Positions 50,951-60,100 of a DNA stretch of 64,000 nucleotides are shown piece by piece. Numbering within the stretch: position 1 is the stretch's first letter; each line of letters begins with the position of its first letter. The translations under genes and the position numbers were made by a program. Origin of the DNA: RUG12461 sp045661345 (GTDB taxonomy: Bacteria; Bacillota; Clostridia; Lachnospirales; Lachnospiraceae); NCBI GenBank assembly GCA_045661345.1, contig JAZRFM010000024.1, positions 174,391 to 238,390 on the forward strand, written 5' to 3'. Below the pieces are notes generated by a model that was not told where the DNA came from, ran no database searches, and saw only the letters and a program-made list of their open reading frames with translations.

Positions 50951-52326
50951 GTGCAATCATGGTACCGCATCCGCCGCTGCTGTTGCCGGAGGTCGGAAGA
51001 GGCGGGGAAAAGGAAATCGCGGAAACAAGCCGCTGCTATGAGGAAGCGGCTGCGTTTGTCAGGGAATGCAAGCCTGAAACCATTGTGCTGACATCCCCTC
51101 ATGCGATCCTGTACGCCGACTATTTCCATATTTCTCCCGGACGCGGGGCAGAAGGGGATATGTCCCGCTTTGGAGCGCCGCAGGTACATTTTTCCGTGAC
51201 GTACGACGAAAGCTTTGTAAAGGAACTGTCGGATCTCGCCGAGAAGGAAAGCTTTCCGGCCGGTACTTACGGCGACAGGATGCGGGAGCTGGATCATGGG
51301 ACGATGGTGCCGCTCTACTTTTTGAATCAGAAATACACGAACTACCGTCTGGTGCGGATCGGCCTTTCCGGTGAACCGCTGCTCGATCACTACAGGCTTG
51401 GCAGAATGATCCGGCGGGTCGCGGAGAAGCTGGATCGCAGGGTCGTTCATATCGCCAGCGGAGACCTTTCCCATAAGCTGCAGAAGGATGGACCCTATGG
51501 TATCGCAAAAGAAGGACCGGTCTATGATGAACGGATCATGGATGTGATGGGGCGGGCAGCCTTTGAGGAGCTTCTGGATTTTCCGGAGTCTCTTCTCGAC
51601 AAAGCGGCGGAGTGCGGACATCGATCCTTTGTGATCATGGCAGGCGCATTGGACGGCTGCGCGGTGGAGACGAGAAAGCTTCATCATGAGTCAAAGACCG
51701 GTGTCGGATACGGGATCTGCACGTACCGCGTGACAGGAGAGGATGCCGACCGGTGCTTTTATGAAAAAAGAACGGCTGCAAAGAGGGATGCACTGGAGGA
51801 AGCGAGAAAGATGGAAGATGCGTATGTGGCTTTGGCAAGGAAATCTCTGACGGCTTATATTACGAGAAAAGAAGTGATTGACGTGCCGAAGGATGTGCCG
51901 GAAGAAATGAAAAACACCCGGGCAGGCGCGTTTGTTTCCCTTCATAAAGACGGGAAGCTCAGGGGATGCATAGGGACGATCCTGCCGATTCAGGATAATC
52001 TGGCGGAAGAGATCATTGGAAACGCCATCTCCGCTTCCACAAGAGACAACCGCTTTTTCCCGGTCAGACCGGATGAGATACCGTATCTTGAGATTTCCGT
52101 GGATGTGCTTTCGGAGCCGGAACCCATCGCATCGGAAGAGGAGCTTGATACAAAACGCTATGGCGTGATCGTGACCAAAGGCAGAAAGCGGGGGCTGCTC
52201 CTTCCCAATCTGGAGGGGATCGACCGGATCGAGGATCAGGTACGGATCGCAAAGCAGAAAGCCGGAATCGATCCGGATGACAGGGGGGTATCCCTGGAAA
52301 GATTTGAAGTCGTACGTCATGAATAA
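50938..52326 (+). CDS. AmmeMemoRadiSam system B-A fusion (LigB/MEMO-like plus AMMECR1)
   Basis: A 462-aa fusion. Residues ~1-265 belong to the class III extradiol dioxygenase/MEMO superfamily (GAIMVPHPPLLLPEVGRGGE with the His site, ETIVLTSPHAILYADYF, ELDHGTMVPLYFL, VVHIASGDLSHKL). Residues ~290-462 are AMMECR1 (YVALARKSLTAYITRKEVIDVP, GAFVSLHKDGKLRGCIGTI, DEIPYLEISVDVLSEPEPI, LLLPNLEGID). In many genomes A and B are followed by a radical SAM protein; no such gene is next to it here. The reaction of this system is not established. 13-nt overlap with the CgeB-like gene. Confidence 0.9.
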   Translation: MSVVGAIMVPHPPLLLPEVGRGGEKEIAETSRCYEEAAAFVRECKPETIVLTSPHAILYADYFHISPGRGAEGDMSRFGAPQVHFSVTYDESFVKELSDLAEKESFPAGTYGDRMRELDHGTMVPLYFLNQKYTNYRLVRIGLSGEPLLDHYRLGRMIRRVAEKLDRRVVHIASGDLSHKLQKDGPYGIAKEGPVYDERIMDVMGRAAFEELLDFPESLLDKAAECGHRSFVIMAGALDGCAVETRKLHHESKTGVGYGICTYRVTGEDADRCFYEKRTAAKRDALEEARKMEDAYVALARKSLTAYITRKEVIDVPKDVPEEMKNTRAGAFVSLHKDGKLRGCIGTILPIQDNLAEEIIGNAISASTRDNRFFPVRPDEIPYLEISVDVLSEPEPIASEEELDTKRYGVIVTKGRKRGLLLPNLEGIDRIEDQVRIAKQKAGIDPDDRGVSLERFEVVRHE

Positions 52327-52361
52327 AGGATTTTCGGGGCCTCTTACAGGAAAATTCATGG

Positions 52362-52390
52362 TTGACACATCGAAATTCAGGTATTATACT
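52362..52390 (+). promoter_or_regulatory. Strong sigma-A promoter for rplM-rpsI
   Basis: TTGACA (52362-52367), a 17-bp spacer and TATACT (52385-52390), ~105 bp before rplM. Near-consensus, as expected for ribosomal protein genes. Confidence 0.9.
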
Positions 52391-52424
52391 AACTTAGTCT
52401 GTGAAAAGACGCAGACTTGTTGAC

Positions 52425-52474
52425 GAAGCCGATCCCGGAAACGTGCCCGGTACACACGTTTGAGAGGACGCTTC
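52425..52474 (+). promoter_or_regulatory. Candidate structured mRNA leader of rplM (L13-leader-like)
   Basis: The transcript would have ~95 nt before rplM. GAAGC (52425-52429) can pair with GCTTC (52470-52474), enclosing a perfect 7-bp stem (52439-52445 with 52455-52461, 9-nt loop). Firmicute L13 genes are known to have an autoregulatory leader in this place; this may be the local version. Confidence 0.4.
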
Positions 52475-52495
52475 ACATGAGCAGGAGGAAAACCA

Positions 52496-52924
52496 ATGAA
52501 GACTTTTATGGCGAATCCCGCCTCGATCGAGCGTAAGTGGTATGTCGTGGACGCTGATGGAGTGACGTTGGGACGTTTGGCATCTGAGATCGCAAAGGTG
52601 CTCAGAGGAAAAAACAAACCGATCTTTACGCCGAATGAGGATACCGGCGATTATGTAATCGTTGTCAATGCGGAAAAGATCAATGTGACTGGCAAGAAGC
52701 TTGACCAGAAGGTGTATTACAGCCATTCCGATTATGTAGGCGGTCTGAAAGAGATGAACTTAAAGGATATGCTGCAAAAGCACCCGGAGCGTGTGGTAGA
52801 GCATGCGGTGAAGGGGATGCTTCCGAAGGGACCCCTTGGCAGACAGATGTATCAGAAGCTTTTTGTATATGCAGGTCCGGATCACAAGCATGCTGCACAG
52901 AAGCCGGAAGAGTTAAAGTTCTAA
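52496..52924 (+). CDS. rplM: 50S ribosomal protein L13
   Basis: A 142-aa protein, normal length for bacterial L13. MKTFMANPASIERKWYVVDADGVTLGRLASEIAKVLRGKNKP, DYVIVVNAEKINVTGKKLDQKVYY and the closing RVVEHAVKGMLPKGPLGRQMYQKLFVYAG are family-typical. It is needed early in assembly of the large subunit. First gene of the rplM-rpsI operon, with AGCAGGAGG upstream. Confidence 0.98.
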   Translation: MKTFMANPASIERKWYVVDADGVTLGRLASEIAKVLRGKNKPIFTPNEDTGDYVIVVNAEKINVTGKKLDQKVYYSHSDYVGGLKEMNLKDMLQKHPERVVEHAVKGMLPKGPLGRQMYQKLFVYAGPDHKHAAQKPEELKF

Positions 52925-52939
52925 CAGGAGGAAAAGACA

Positions 52940-53335
52940 TTGGCAAAACAAACGAAGTATTACGGAACAGGAAGAAGAAAGTCGTCCGTTGCCAGAGTTT
53001 ACCTGATGCCCGGGAGCGGCAAGATCACGGTCAATAAAAGAGACATTGACGATTATTTCGGATTGGAGACCTTAAAGGTGATCGTGCGTCAGCCGTTGGA
53101 GGCGACAGAGTCCACCGGAAAGTATGATATACAGGTGACTGTAAAGGGTGGTGGCTATACAGGACAGGCAGGTGCGATCCGTCACGGGATTGCAAGAGCG
53201 CTTTGCGAGGCAGATGCGGACTATCGTCCGACCTTAAAGAGCGAAGGGTTTCTGACCCGCGATCCGCGTATGAAAGAGCGTAAGAAATACGGCCTCAAAG
53301 CAGCGAGACGTGCTCCGCAGTTCTCGAAGAGATAA
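52940..53335 (+). CDS. rpsI: 30S ribosomal protein S9
   Basis: A 131-aa S9. YYGTGRRKSSVARVYLMPGSGKI and the C-terminal RDPRMKERKKYGLKAARRAPQFSKR, which reaches the P-site tRNA, are complete. The initiation codon is TTG 52940, with AGGAGGAAAAGACA just upstream; no ATG or GTG fits better. It lies 15 nt after rplM and is closed by the terminator at 53383-53415. Confidence 0.98.
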   Translation: MAKQTKYYGTGRRKSSVARVYLMPGSGKITVNKRDIDDYFGLETLKVIVRQPLEATESTGKYDIQVTVKGGGYTGQAGAIRHGIARALCEADADYRPTLKSEGFLTRDPRMKERKKYGLKAARRAPQFSKR

Positions 53336-53382
53336 TCGTTTTACAACGTATTACGTCTTTGGGCGATCAAATACGACTTATT

Positions 53383-53415
53383 ACACCTCAGGACATTTGT
53401 CCTGGGGTGTTTTTT
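53383..53415 (+). terminator. Rho-independent terminator of rplM-rpsI
   Basis: 12-bp stem (53383-53394 with 53399-53410, one G-U pair), 4-nt loop and a run of Ts at 53410-53415. Confidence 0.9.
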
Positions 53416-53441
53416 ATGATATTACGGTAATCACTAAAAAT

Positions 53442-53453
53442 GTAGAATTCTAC
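53442..53453. promoter_or_regulatory. Palindrome, upstream operator candidate
   Basis: GTAGAATTCTAC, a perfect 12-bp palindrome (14 bp with the flanking T and A). It lies upstream of the likely promoter of the ATPase gene; a second copy follows at 53505. Confidence 0.6.
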
Positions 53454-53488
53454 AATTTTGTTGATTATGGCGTTATGAAGTGATAATG

Positions 53489-53494
53489 TATAAT
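53489..53494 (+). promoter_or_regulatory. Likely -10 element of the ATPase gene
   Basis: TATAAT, 38 bp before the ATG at 53532 and between the two palindromes. No good -35 was found at normal spacing, which would fit a regulated promoter. Confidence 0.45.
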
Positions 53495-53504
53495 TGATAA
53501 AAAC

Positions 53505-53516
53505 GTAGAATTCTAC
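53505..53516. promoter_or_regulatory. Palindrome, downstream operator candidate
   Basis: Second perfect copy of GTAGAATTCTAC, 10 bp after the -10 element and 15 bp before the ATG, so it would overlap the start of the transcript. It is 63 bp, six helical turns, from the first copy. Confidence 0.6.
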
Positions 53517-53531
53517 AACTTAGGAGATTAT

Positions 53532-54839
53532 ATGATAAAACGAGATAGATATCTAAATCAGCTGATTAATGCTAGAAATAATGGATTTCCGAAAGTGATA
53601 ACAGGCGTAAGAAGATGTGGGAAATCATTTCTTCTCAAAGAAATTTACAGAGAATACTTGCTTTCGGAGAACGTTTCAGAGAGTAGAATCATTATTTTGG
53701 AATTAGATGATGATAAAAATAGTAAGTATCGTGATCCTTTGGAACTGGGAGCGTATATTAGGGAACGGTGCAAGGAAAATGAAATTTTCTATGTATTCAT
53801 AGATGAGATACAAAAGGTATATTCCATAATGAATCCTAATCTCACTGATGGAAAACATGTTTTGGCAGATACTAATGATTCTGAGGTAATCTCATTTGTA
53901 GATGTTGTGCTTGGGCTATCAAGAGAAAAGAATATAGATTTATATGTGACTGGTTCAAATTCCAAAATGTTGTCTTCAGATATAGTCACTGAATTTAGAG
54001 ATAAGGCAACAAATATAAACCTATCGCCGCTGTCATTCGAAGAATACTATGGATATGTAGGAGGGTCGGTAACTGAAGCGATATATTCATATATGCAATA
54101 TGGTGGAATGCCTCTGGCTGTATTAAAAAGTGACGAAGAGAGAAAAGATTATCTAAAGAGCTTGTTTACTACAGCATACTTCGCAGATATTGTAGAAAGG
54201 AATCAGCTGAAAAAGGGAGAGGCGCTGGACGAACTATGCAATATTATTAGTTCTTCAACCGGTTCACTACTTAATTCAGAAAAGATAGCCAATACATTTG
54301 AAAGTGTTAGACATGAGAATATTGATAAACAGACGGTTGAAAGCTATATTGGTTACTTCAAAGATGCTTTCCTTTTGCGTGAGGCAAAACGCTATGACTT
54401 AAAGGGTCGAAAAGAAATAGGAGCGCTAAGAAAGTATTATTTTATTGATACTGGATTACGAAATGCTCGCCTGAATTTTGCTTTTCCAGATGAAGGCCAA
54501 ATGCTTGAAAACATTGTTTATAATGAGCTTTGTTATAATGGTTATTCTGTTAATGTTGGTGCATTTGATACTGTTGAAAAAGATAAAAACGGAAAATCAG
54601 TAAGGAAGAATAATGAGGTTGATTTCTATGCGACTAGAGGTCTGAGATCTCTTTATATACAGGTTACTGCCGATATTTCTAATGTGGATACACGCGAAAG
54701 GGAAATACGTCCTTATTTTAAGTTGAATGATCAGGTACAAAAGATACTTGTTATAAATAAACCAATTAAGGAATCCATGGATGAACATGGCTTCACTATA
54801 ATAGGGATTACTGATTTTTTGATCCGATACATGAAATGA
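53532..54839 (+). CDS. AAA ATPase with DUF4143 tail
   Basis: A 435-aa protein of the AAA_14/DUF4143 family. Walker A is GVRRCGKSFLL (residues ~23-33), Walker B FYVFIDEIQKV (~86-96), sensor-like LYVTGSNSKML (~139-149). DUF4143 covers ~190-435 and ends in a PD-(D/E)xK nuclease-like set: ENIVYNELCYNGY, NNEVDFYATRG and YIQVTADI. The role of the family is not settled; it is common on mobile or defence-related DNA. Base composition is clearly AT-rich against all neighbours, suggesting horizontal arrival. AGGAG lies 6 nt before ATG 53532. It is framed by the two palindromes. Confidence 0.9.
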   Translation: MIKRDRYLNQLINARNNGFPKVITGVRRCGKSFLLKEIYREYLLSENVSESRIIILELDDDKNSKYRDPLELGAYIRERCKENEIFYVFIDEIQKVYSIMNPNLTDGKHVLADTNDSEVISFVDVVLGLSREKNIDLYVTGSNSKMLSSDIVTEFRDKATNINLSPLSFEEYYGYVGGSVTEAIYSYMQYGGMPLAVLKSDEERKDYLKSLFTTAYFADIVERNQLKKGEALDELCNIISSSTGSLLNSEKIANTFESVRHENIDKQTVESYIGYFKDAFLLREAKRYDLKGRKEIGALRKYYFIDTGLRNARLNFAFPDEGQMLENIVYNELCYNGYSVNVGAFDTVEKDKNGKSVRKNNEVDFYATRGLRSLYIQVTADISNVDTREREIRPYFKLNDQVQKILVINKPIKESMDEHGFTIIGITDFLIRYMK

Positions 54840-54956
54840 GAGATGCTGAATATGAAATTTTGATAAAGGAGTAAATTTTGCCTGAAATACGGCACTTTCA
54901 CTTCAATAATCGTTCTCAAAGAGATAAGGATCACAACGAATTGCTGTCTATGGAAA
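54840..54956. other. Gap after the ATPase gene
   Basis: AT-rich. A TTG at 54878 with AAAGGAG in front opens a reading frame, but it runs through the terminator hairpin at 54957-54989, so it is probably a decayed or chance start. Confidence 0.3.
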
Positions 54957-54989
54957 GAGTTCCCGGGTTTACCCGAGGAACTCTTTTTT
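54957..54989 (+). terminator. Rho-independent terminator
   Basis: Eleven paired positions (54957-54967 with 54972-54983, one bulged A), 4-nt loop and TTTTTT. It separates the ATPase gene from the signalling operon. Confidence 0.9.
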
Positions 54990-55036
54990 CTATGCCCCGC
55001 TCCTGCATTTACAGTACTCCTACAAGCCCCTCTCCG

Positions 55037-55065
55037 TTGAACATCCCGCTCCAAGATGATATAAT
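55037..55065 (+). promoter_or_regulatory. Sigma-A promoter for the signalling operon
   Basis: TTGAAC (55037-55042), a 17-bp spacer and consensus TATAAT (55060-55065), 38 bp before GTG 55103. Confidence 0.75.
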
Positions 55066-55102
55066 ATTGCACGGTTATGGGCTTTGCTGAAGGAGAACAA
55101 AC

Positions 55103-57145
55103 GTGGATGATATCAGAAAAGAACGATTGATCATTTCGATCACGACAATGGCAGGGATCGCCTGTATCCTGCAGAATTACTTCGGCGGATGGGATTTTTG
55201 GGTTCCGTATGTGGTGCTGGTTGGGATGATCATCCTATGGTGGATCCATATTGCCCAAAGACTGGATGCCCATTTGAGGGTCACTCTGTATTTCATGTTT
55301 GCAGCTTTTTTACTCTTTTATCACGGGATACACGAAACAAGCCTCTTTGATATCTCCGTGTCCATTGCCCTTTTCATGGTTACCTTTACGATGGCTGACC
55401 GGATCCGGTTTCTCAATTTGATCCTTGCGGAATATGCCGTGGTAATGGGAATTCAGTTCTGGTTTCTGTACGATGCGGGCGCGCTGGGTATGAGTGCGTT
55501 TGAGATCACGCGGATCGTTTATCATATTGCAACCGTGCTCACCATGTATCTCTTCAGCCGCATTACGGTAAACCACAGAGTTGCGGAGCATGAGAGGACG
55601 GTAAAATGGCAGGAGTCGGTGGATGAGAATCAGCATGATATGGAAGATTTTCTGTCCAACATTTCCCATGAGCTGCGCACACCTGTGAATGTCATCAGCG
55701 GGATGACAGCGCTCATGCAGAAGAAAGATGACAGTGAGGAACTGGTCTCCATTCAGGAAGCAGGCATCAGGCTGGCACACCAGATCGAGGATATTCAGGA
55801 TTATACGGAGATCAAAAGGGGAGAGCTGCTGATTGAAGAGGACAACTACATGTGTGTCTCTTTGATCAATGATGTTGTGGCAGGCTACAATTTACATCAT
55901 AAGGAGAGTAATCTTGAGCTGATCGTGGATCTTGATCCGAATACGCCGAATCTGCTCAGAGGTGATATCGAAAAGATCCACAAACTCTTCAGACACCTTC
56001 TGGATAATGCCATCAAATTTACCAGGCGCGGAGGTGTCTACATCAGGGTCTTTTCCCTGCCGCAGGAATACGGTGTGAACCTTGTGATAGAGGTGACGGA
56101 TACCGGGGTCGGCATGACACGCGCGGCGCTGTCACAGGTATCAAAGGGAATGTATCAGGCCAACAAGAAGCGTAATCGCAGCACCGGTGGAATCGGGATC
56201 GGTCTGCCCATCGTGTACGGTCTGGTTCACAAAATGGGCGGCTTTGTGAAAATCACCAGCGCAAGGAGAAAAGGGACGACGGTCAGAATCTCCCTTCCGC
56301 AGAAGGTGGTAGATCCTGCGCCCTGTCTCTCCGTAAAGAACGGGATCAGAGAGGGAGTCGTATTCTTTATCAGATCTGAAAAATACAAGGTGCCGGAGAT
56401 CAGGGAATTCTACCGGAATATGTCCATCAATCTCGCAAAAGGTCTTGGCGCGAAGCTTTACTCTGCCGGTGATGCAAGAGAGCTGGAACGGCTTCTCCAC
56501 GATCTTGCCGTATCCCATATTTTTACGGGTGAAGAAGAGTATGAAGCGGACCGGGAGCTGCTTGACGGCCTCCATGCGGAGGGCTATCAAGTCATCGTGT
56601 CGGCAAATCCGGGCTATCAGGCTACACCGGGTAAGGGAATCATGGTTATGCCCAAGCCCTTGTACGGCTTCCCGGTGGTCAGAATTCTGAACGGGGAAAC
56701 AGAGGGATTTCTGGATGAAGGAGCAGGTGCCATCCACTTCGAGGGGGTCAGATCACTCGTAGTCGATGATGAGCCCATGAACCTGGTTGTCGCCACCGGA
56801 CTTTTAAAGGAATACAGGATGCAGACGGATACGGCCGAGAGCGGAAAACAGGCTATCGAAAAGTTCAGAGACGGAGAATATGATGTTATCTTTATGGATC
56901 ATATGATGCCCGGGATGGACGGCGTGGAAGCGATGAGACGAATCAGACAGGAAGCTGCGGGAAGCGGCAGGAATCCTGTGATCATCGCCCTTACCGCGAA
57001 TGCGCTGAGCGGAGCAAAAGAAATGTTTATGAGAGAAGGGTTTGACGGTTTTATCGCCAAACCCATTGATATCGGGGAATTTGAACGAGTCATGAAGCGT
57101 CTCCTGCCCGAAGACCTAATCAAACACGAGGGGAGGGATGCGTGA
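55103..57145 (+). CDS. Hybrid histidine kinase with pseudo-receiver and receiver
   Basis: A 680-aa membrane sensor kinase. Residues ~5-165 hold five or six membrane segments (for example ISITTMAGIACILQNYF, VPYVVLVGMIILWWIHIA). HisKA: FLSNISHELRTPVNVISGM, phospho-acceptor His near 192. HATPase_c at ~280-405: NAIKFTRRGG, VTDTGVGMTRAAL, GGIGIGLPIVYGL. A diverged receiver-like region (~415-540) lacks the Asp. The final receiver (~548-670) has VVDDEPMN and the phospho-accepting Asp in VIFMDHMMPGMDG, ending with IAKPIDI. The start is GTG 55103 with AAGGAG 7 nt upstream. It overlaps the next kinase gene. Confidence 0.9.
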   Translation: MDDIRKERLIISITTMAGIACILQNYFGGWDFWVPYVVLVGMIILWWIHIAQRLDAHLRVTLYFMFAAFLLFYHGIHETSLFDISVSIALFMVTFTMADRIRFLNLILAEYAVVMGIQFWFLYDAGALGMSAFEITRIVYHIATVLTMYLFSRITVNHRVAEHERTVKWQESVDENQHDMEDFLSNISHELRTPVNVISGMTALMQKKDDSEELVSIQEAGIRLAHQIEDIQDYTEIKRGELLIEEDNYMCVSLINDVVAGYNLHHKESNLELIVDLDPNTPNLLRGDIEKIHKLFRHLLDNAIKFTRRGGVYIRVFSLPQEYGVNLVIEVTDTGVGMTRAALSQVSKGMYQANKKRNRSTGGIGIGLPIVYGLVHKMGGFVKITSARRKGTTVRISLPQKVVDPAPCLSVKNGIREGVVFFIRSEKYKVPEIREFYRNMSINLAKGLGAKLYSAGDARELERLLHDLAVSHIFTGEEEYEADRELLDGLHAEGYQVIVSANPGYQATPGKGIMVMPKPLYGFPVVRILNGETEGFLDEGAGAIHFEGVRSLVVDDEPMNLVVATGLLKEYRMQTDTAESGKQAIEKFRDGEYDVIFMDHMMPGMDGVEAMRRIRQEAAGSGRNPVIIALTANALSGAKEMFMREGFDGFIAKPIDIGEFERVMKRLLPEDLIKHEGRDA

Positions 57146-60100
57146 TGAAAAAGAGGGTCGAAAGAATCGCATCCACCGTATCGGAGTTCCTGTTTGATCC
57201 CGCCAGAAGCCTGAAGGACAGATGCTTTCTGATGTTTGTCTTTTGTATGTTCCTGACCTTTCTTACCTTTCTGATCAGCGGATTCATCATGGGCGATCCC
57301 CTGCCGGTAATAATAGGTCAGATCCTGTTTGCGGTGGTATTTTTCGGTTATGTCTACCTCGAACTGAAGTATGATCATGTGTACCGTGCAAGGATCGTTA
57401 CTACGATTTTGGTGGCATTTTTGTTTATGCCTGCCGTCTTTTTTACCAGAGGCGGTATCTATGCCGGTGTTCCGATCACGATGCTTGTAAACGGTTTTTT
57501 CATCATCACGATACTGGACGGCAGGCTGCAGAGGGTGCTGTGTTCCCTGAACGGCGGTGTTGTGTTTGCATGCATCGTCGTATCATACTTTTATCCGGAG
57601 CTGGTGACAGGATACTCCAGAGAGATGAACTATGTGAATCTCATCATACAGTTTATCCTTGCAGCCATGCAGCTGACTTTGATGGTTGCCTTCCAGACAG
57701 GCATTATCAAAAGAGAATCGGAATCTGCCCGGAGAAGAGCGGTGGAACTGGAGGAGCTGAACAAATCCCAGAACCGGTTCTTCTCCAGCATGAGCCATGA
57801 GATTAGGACACCGATCAATACGGTGCTGGGATTGAACGAGATAATTTTAAGGCAGGAGGATGCATCCGAGGAAATCCGCAAGGATGCCGGAAATATTCAG
57901 GGCGCAGGCAGGCTGCTGCTGGCTTTGATCAACGATATTCTGGACGTCAGCAAAATCGAGGCGGGGAAGATGGACATCGTACCGGTCAATTACAACGTTT
58001 CCACCCTGCTATCGGAGATCGTGAATATGATCTGGCTCAAGGCTGAGGAGAAGGGACTGCAGTTTCGCGTCGACATCGATCCGGATGTGCCGGACGGATT
58101 GTTCGGGGATGAGGTCAGGATCAAACAGGTTCTGATCAATCTTCTGAATAATGCCGTCAAATACACAAAGGAAGGATCCGTCACGCTCCATATGGAATGT
58201 GAGTTCCCGAACAAAAATGAGGTACTCCTCAAGATCAACGTTTCGGATACCGGGATGGGCATTCAGAAAGAAGCGCTGCCGCATCTTTTCGATTCCTTCC
58301 AACGGGTGGATGAGGAAAAGAACCGCTACATCGAGGGAACCGGTCTCGGACTGTCAATCGTCAAGCAGCTTGTGGAGCTGATGAACGGCGAGATCACGGT
58401 GAGCAGTGTATACGGAGAAGGATCTGTGTTCTCGGTTACGTTAAAACAGGGCATCTCATCCGAAAAACGCATCGGGGAACTCAATATCACAGGCGCAGGC
58501 GGTATGGGCAAACAGGAGAAGTTTGAGCACAGCTTCCACGCGCCGGGTGCGAGGATCCTGATCATCGATGATAATGAAATGAATCTTCAGGTGGAGGAGA
58601 AGCTACTGGCGGGAACCGGGATGACGGTCGACCTCGCCCTGTCCGGGGCGGATGCGTTGAAGCAAACGCTGCAGCATCGCTATGATGTTGTCTTTATGGA
58701 TCACCTGATGCCGGGAATGGACGGGATCGAATGTTTCAAGAAGATCCGTACACAGAATGGCGGTCTGAACCTCAATGTGCCTGTCATTGTGCTCACGGCT
58801 AATGCGGGCGGAGAGAACATGGAACTTTACAATAATACGGGCTTTGACGGTTATCTGGTGAAACCCGTGTCCGGGCGCCAGTTGGAGGAAATGCTTCTGA
58901 TGCATCTTCCGAAGGAGAAGGTCATCAGAACCGGCGGAGATGAAATGACAGGCGCGGCCATGAACACGGCCAGCGGATATGCAAGAAAGAAGCCGGTGAT
59001 CATCGCTACCAGCAGTATGGCAGATCTTCCGCAGGAGATCATAAAGGAGCTCGACATCAGCATTAATCCCTTTACCGTCATTACGGGAGAAGGCGTTTTC
59101 TGGGACAATATTGATATTGACTCCGATGAGCTGGTACGGTATATGGGGGAGGAAAACCGTATGGTATCCTCCGAACCGGCTACGGAGGAAACCTTTGTCA
59201 AATTCTACTCCTCCGAACTGAAGAAAGCGCATCATTTAATCTATCTCACCCTGTGCAGGGGCAGCAGTGTGGAGTACCCGCGTGCCATCAGTGCCGCAAA
59301 GACCTTTGAAAATGTCACTGTAGTGAATTCGGAATGTGTGTCAAGCGGTACGGGAATTCTGGTTCTCATGGCAGCCAGACTGGCACAGCAGAATCTTCCG
59401 GTGGACAGGATTGTATCCGAACTGGAAGCAGCAAGGAAAACCATTCAGTGCAGCTTCGTCGTAGGCAGTCTGCATACAATGGCGCGACGGGGGCAGATCA
59501 AACCCTTTGTGAGAGCTGCCCTGGATGCGCTGTGGCTGAGACCGATCCTCAAGATGAAGGATGATAAGCTTGGCGTGGGCGGGCTTTTGTTCGGAGAGGA
59601 CAGAAGATGCTATATGAAATACATAAAGACCGCTCTTCCCGCGAATGTTCAGCCGGATCTGTCGCTGGTATTCATTACCTATGTCGGTATGGAGGAAGAG
59701 GATCTTTTGTGGGTAGAAGAAAAGGTTCTCGAAAGAGTGAAGTTTGAGAAGGTTGTTTTCCAAAAGGCCTCCGCCGGCATCGCTTCCAACTGCGGACCGG
59801 GTTCCTTCGGGCTGTTATATGCTTTGAAGGGAGAGCGAAGCTACAATCTGAGTGCGTTCTTCTCGGAGGAGGAGGAAGAGGATCTTTTCGAGGAGAGCAT
59901 GGAAGAAGACAGGGAAGCGGATCCTGTTCTTCCGGAGGAGTCCGCACAGGAAACAGAAGAGGCAGAGTGGTACGAAAAGATTCCGGGACTGGATGCTGCC
60001 GCCGCTGTCAAAAACAGTGGCTCCAGGGAGGCTTTCTTGTCGGTTCTGAAAATATACTACGATTCCTATGAGGCAAAGGCAGGAGAGATCAGCGGTTTTT

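Noticed and set aside
54878..55090. Small gene starting at TTG 54878 with AAAGGAG
   Set aside because: The frame runs through a strong terminator hairpin and the next promoter; it is unlikely to be used.
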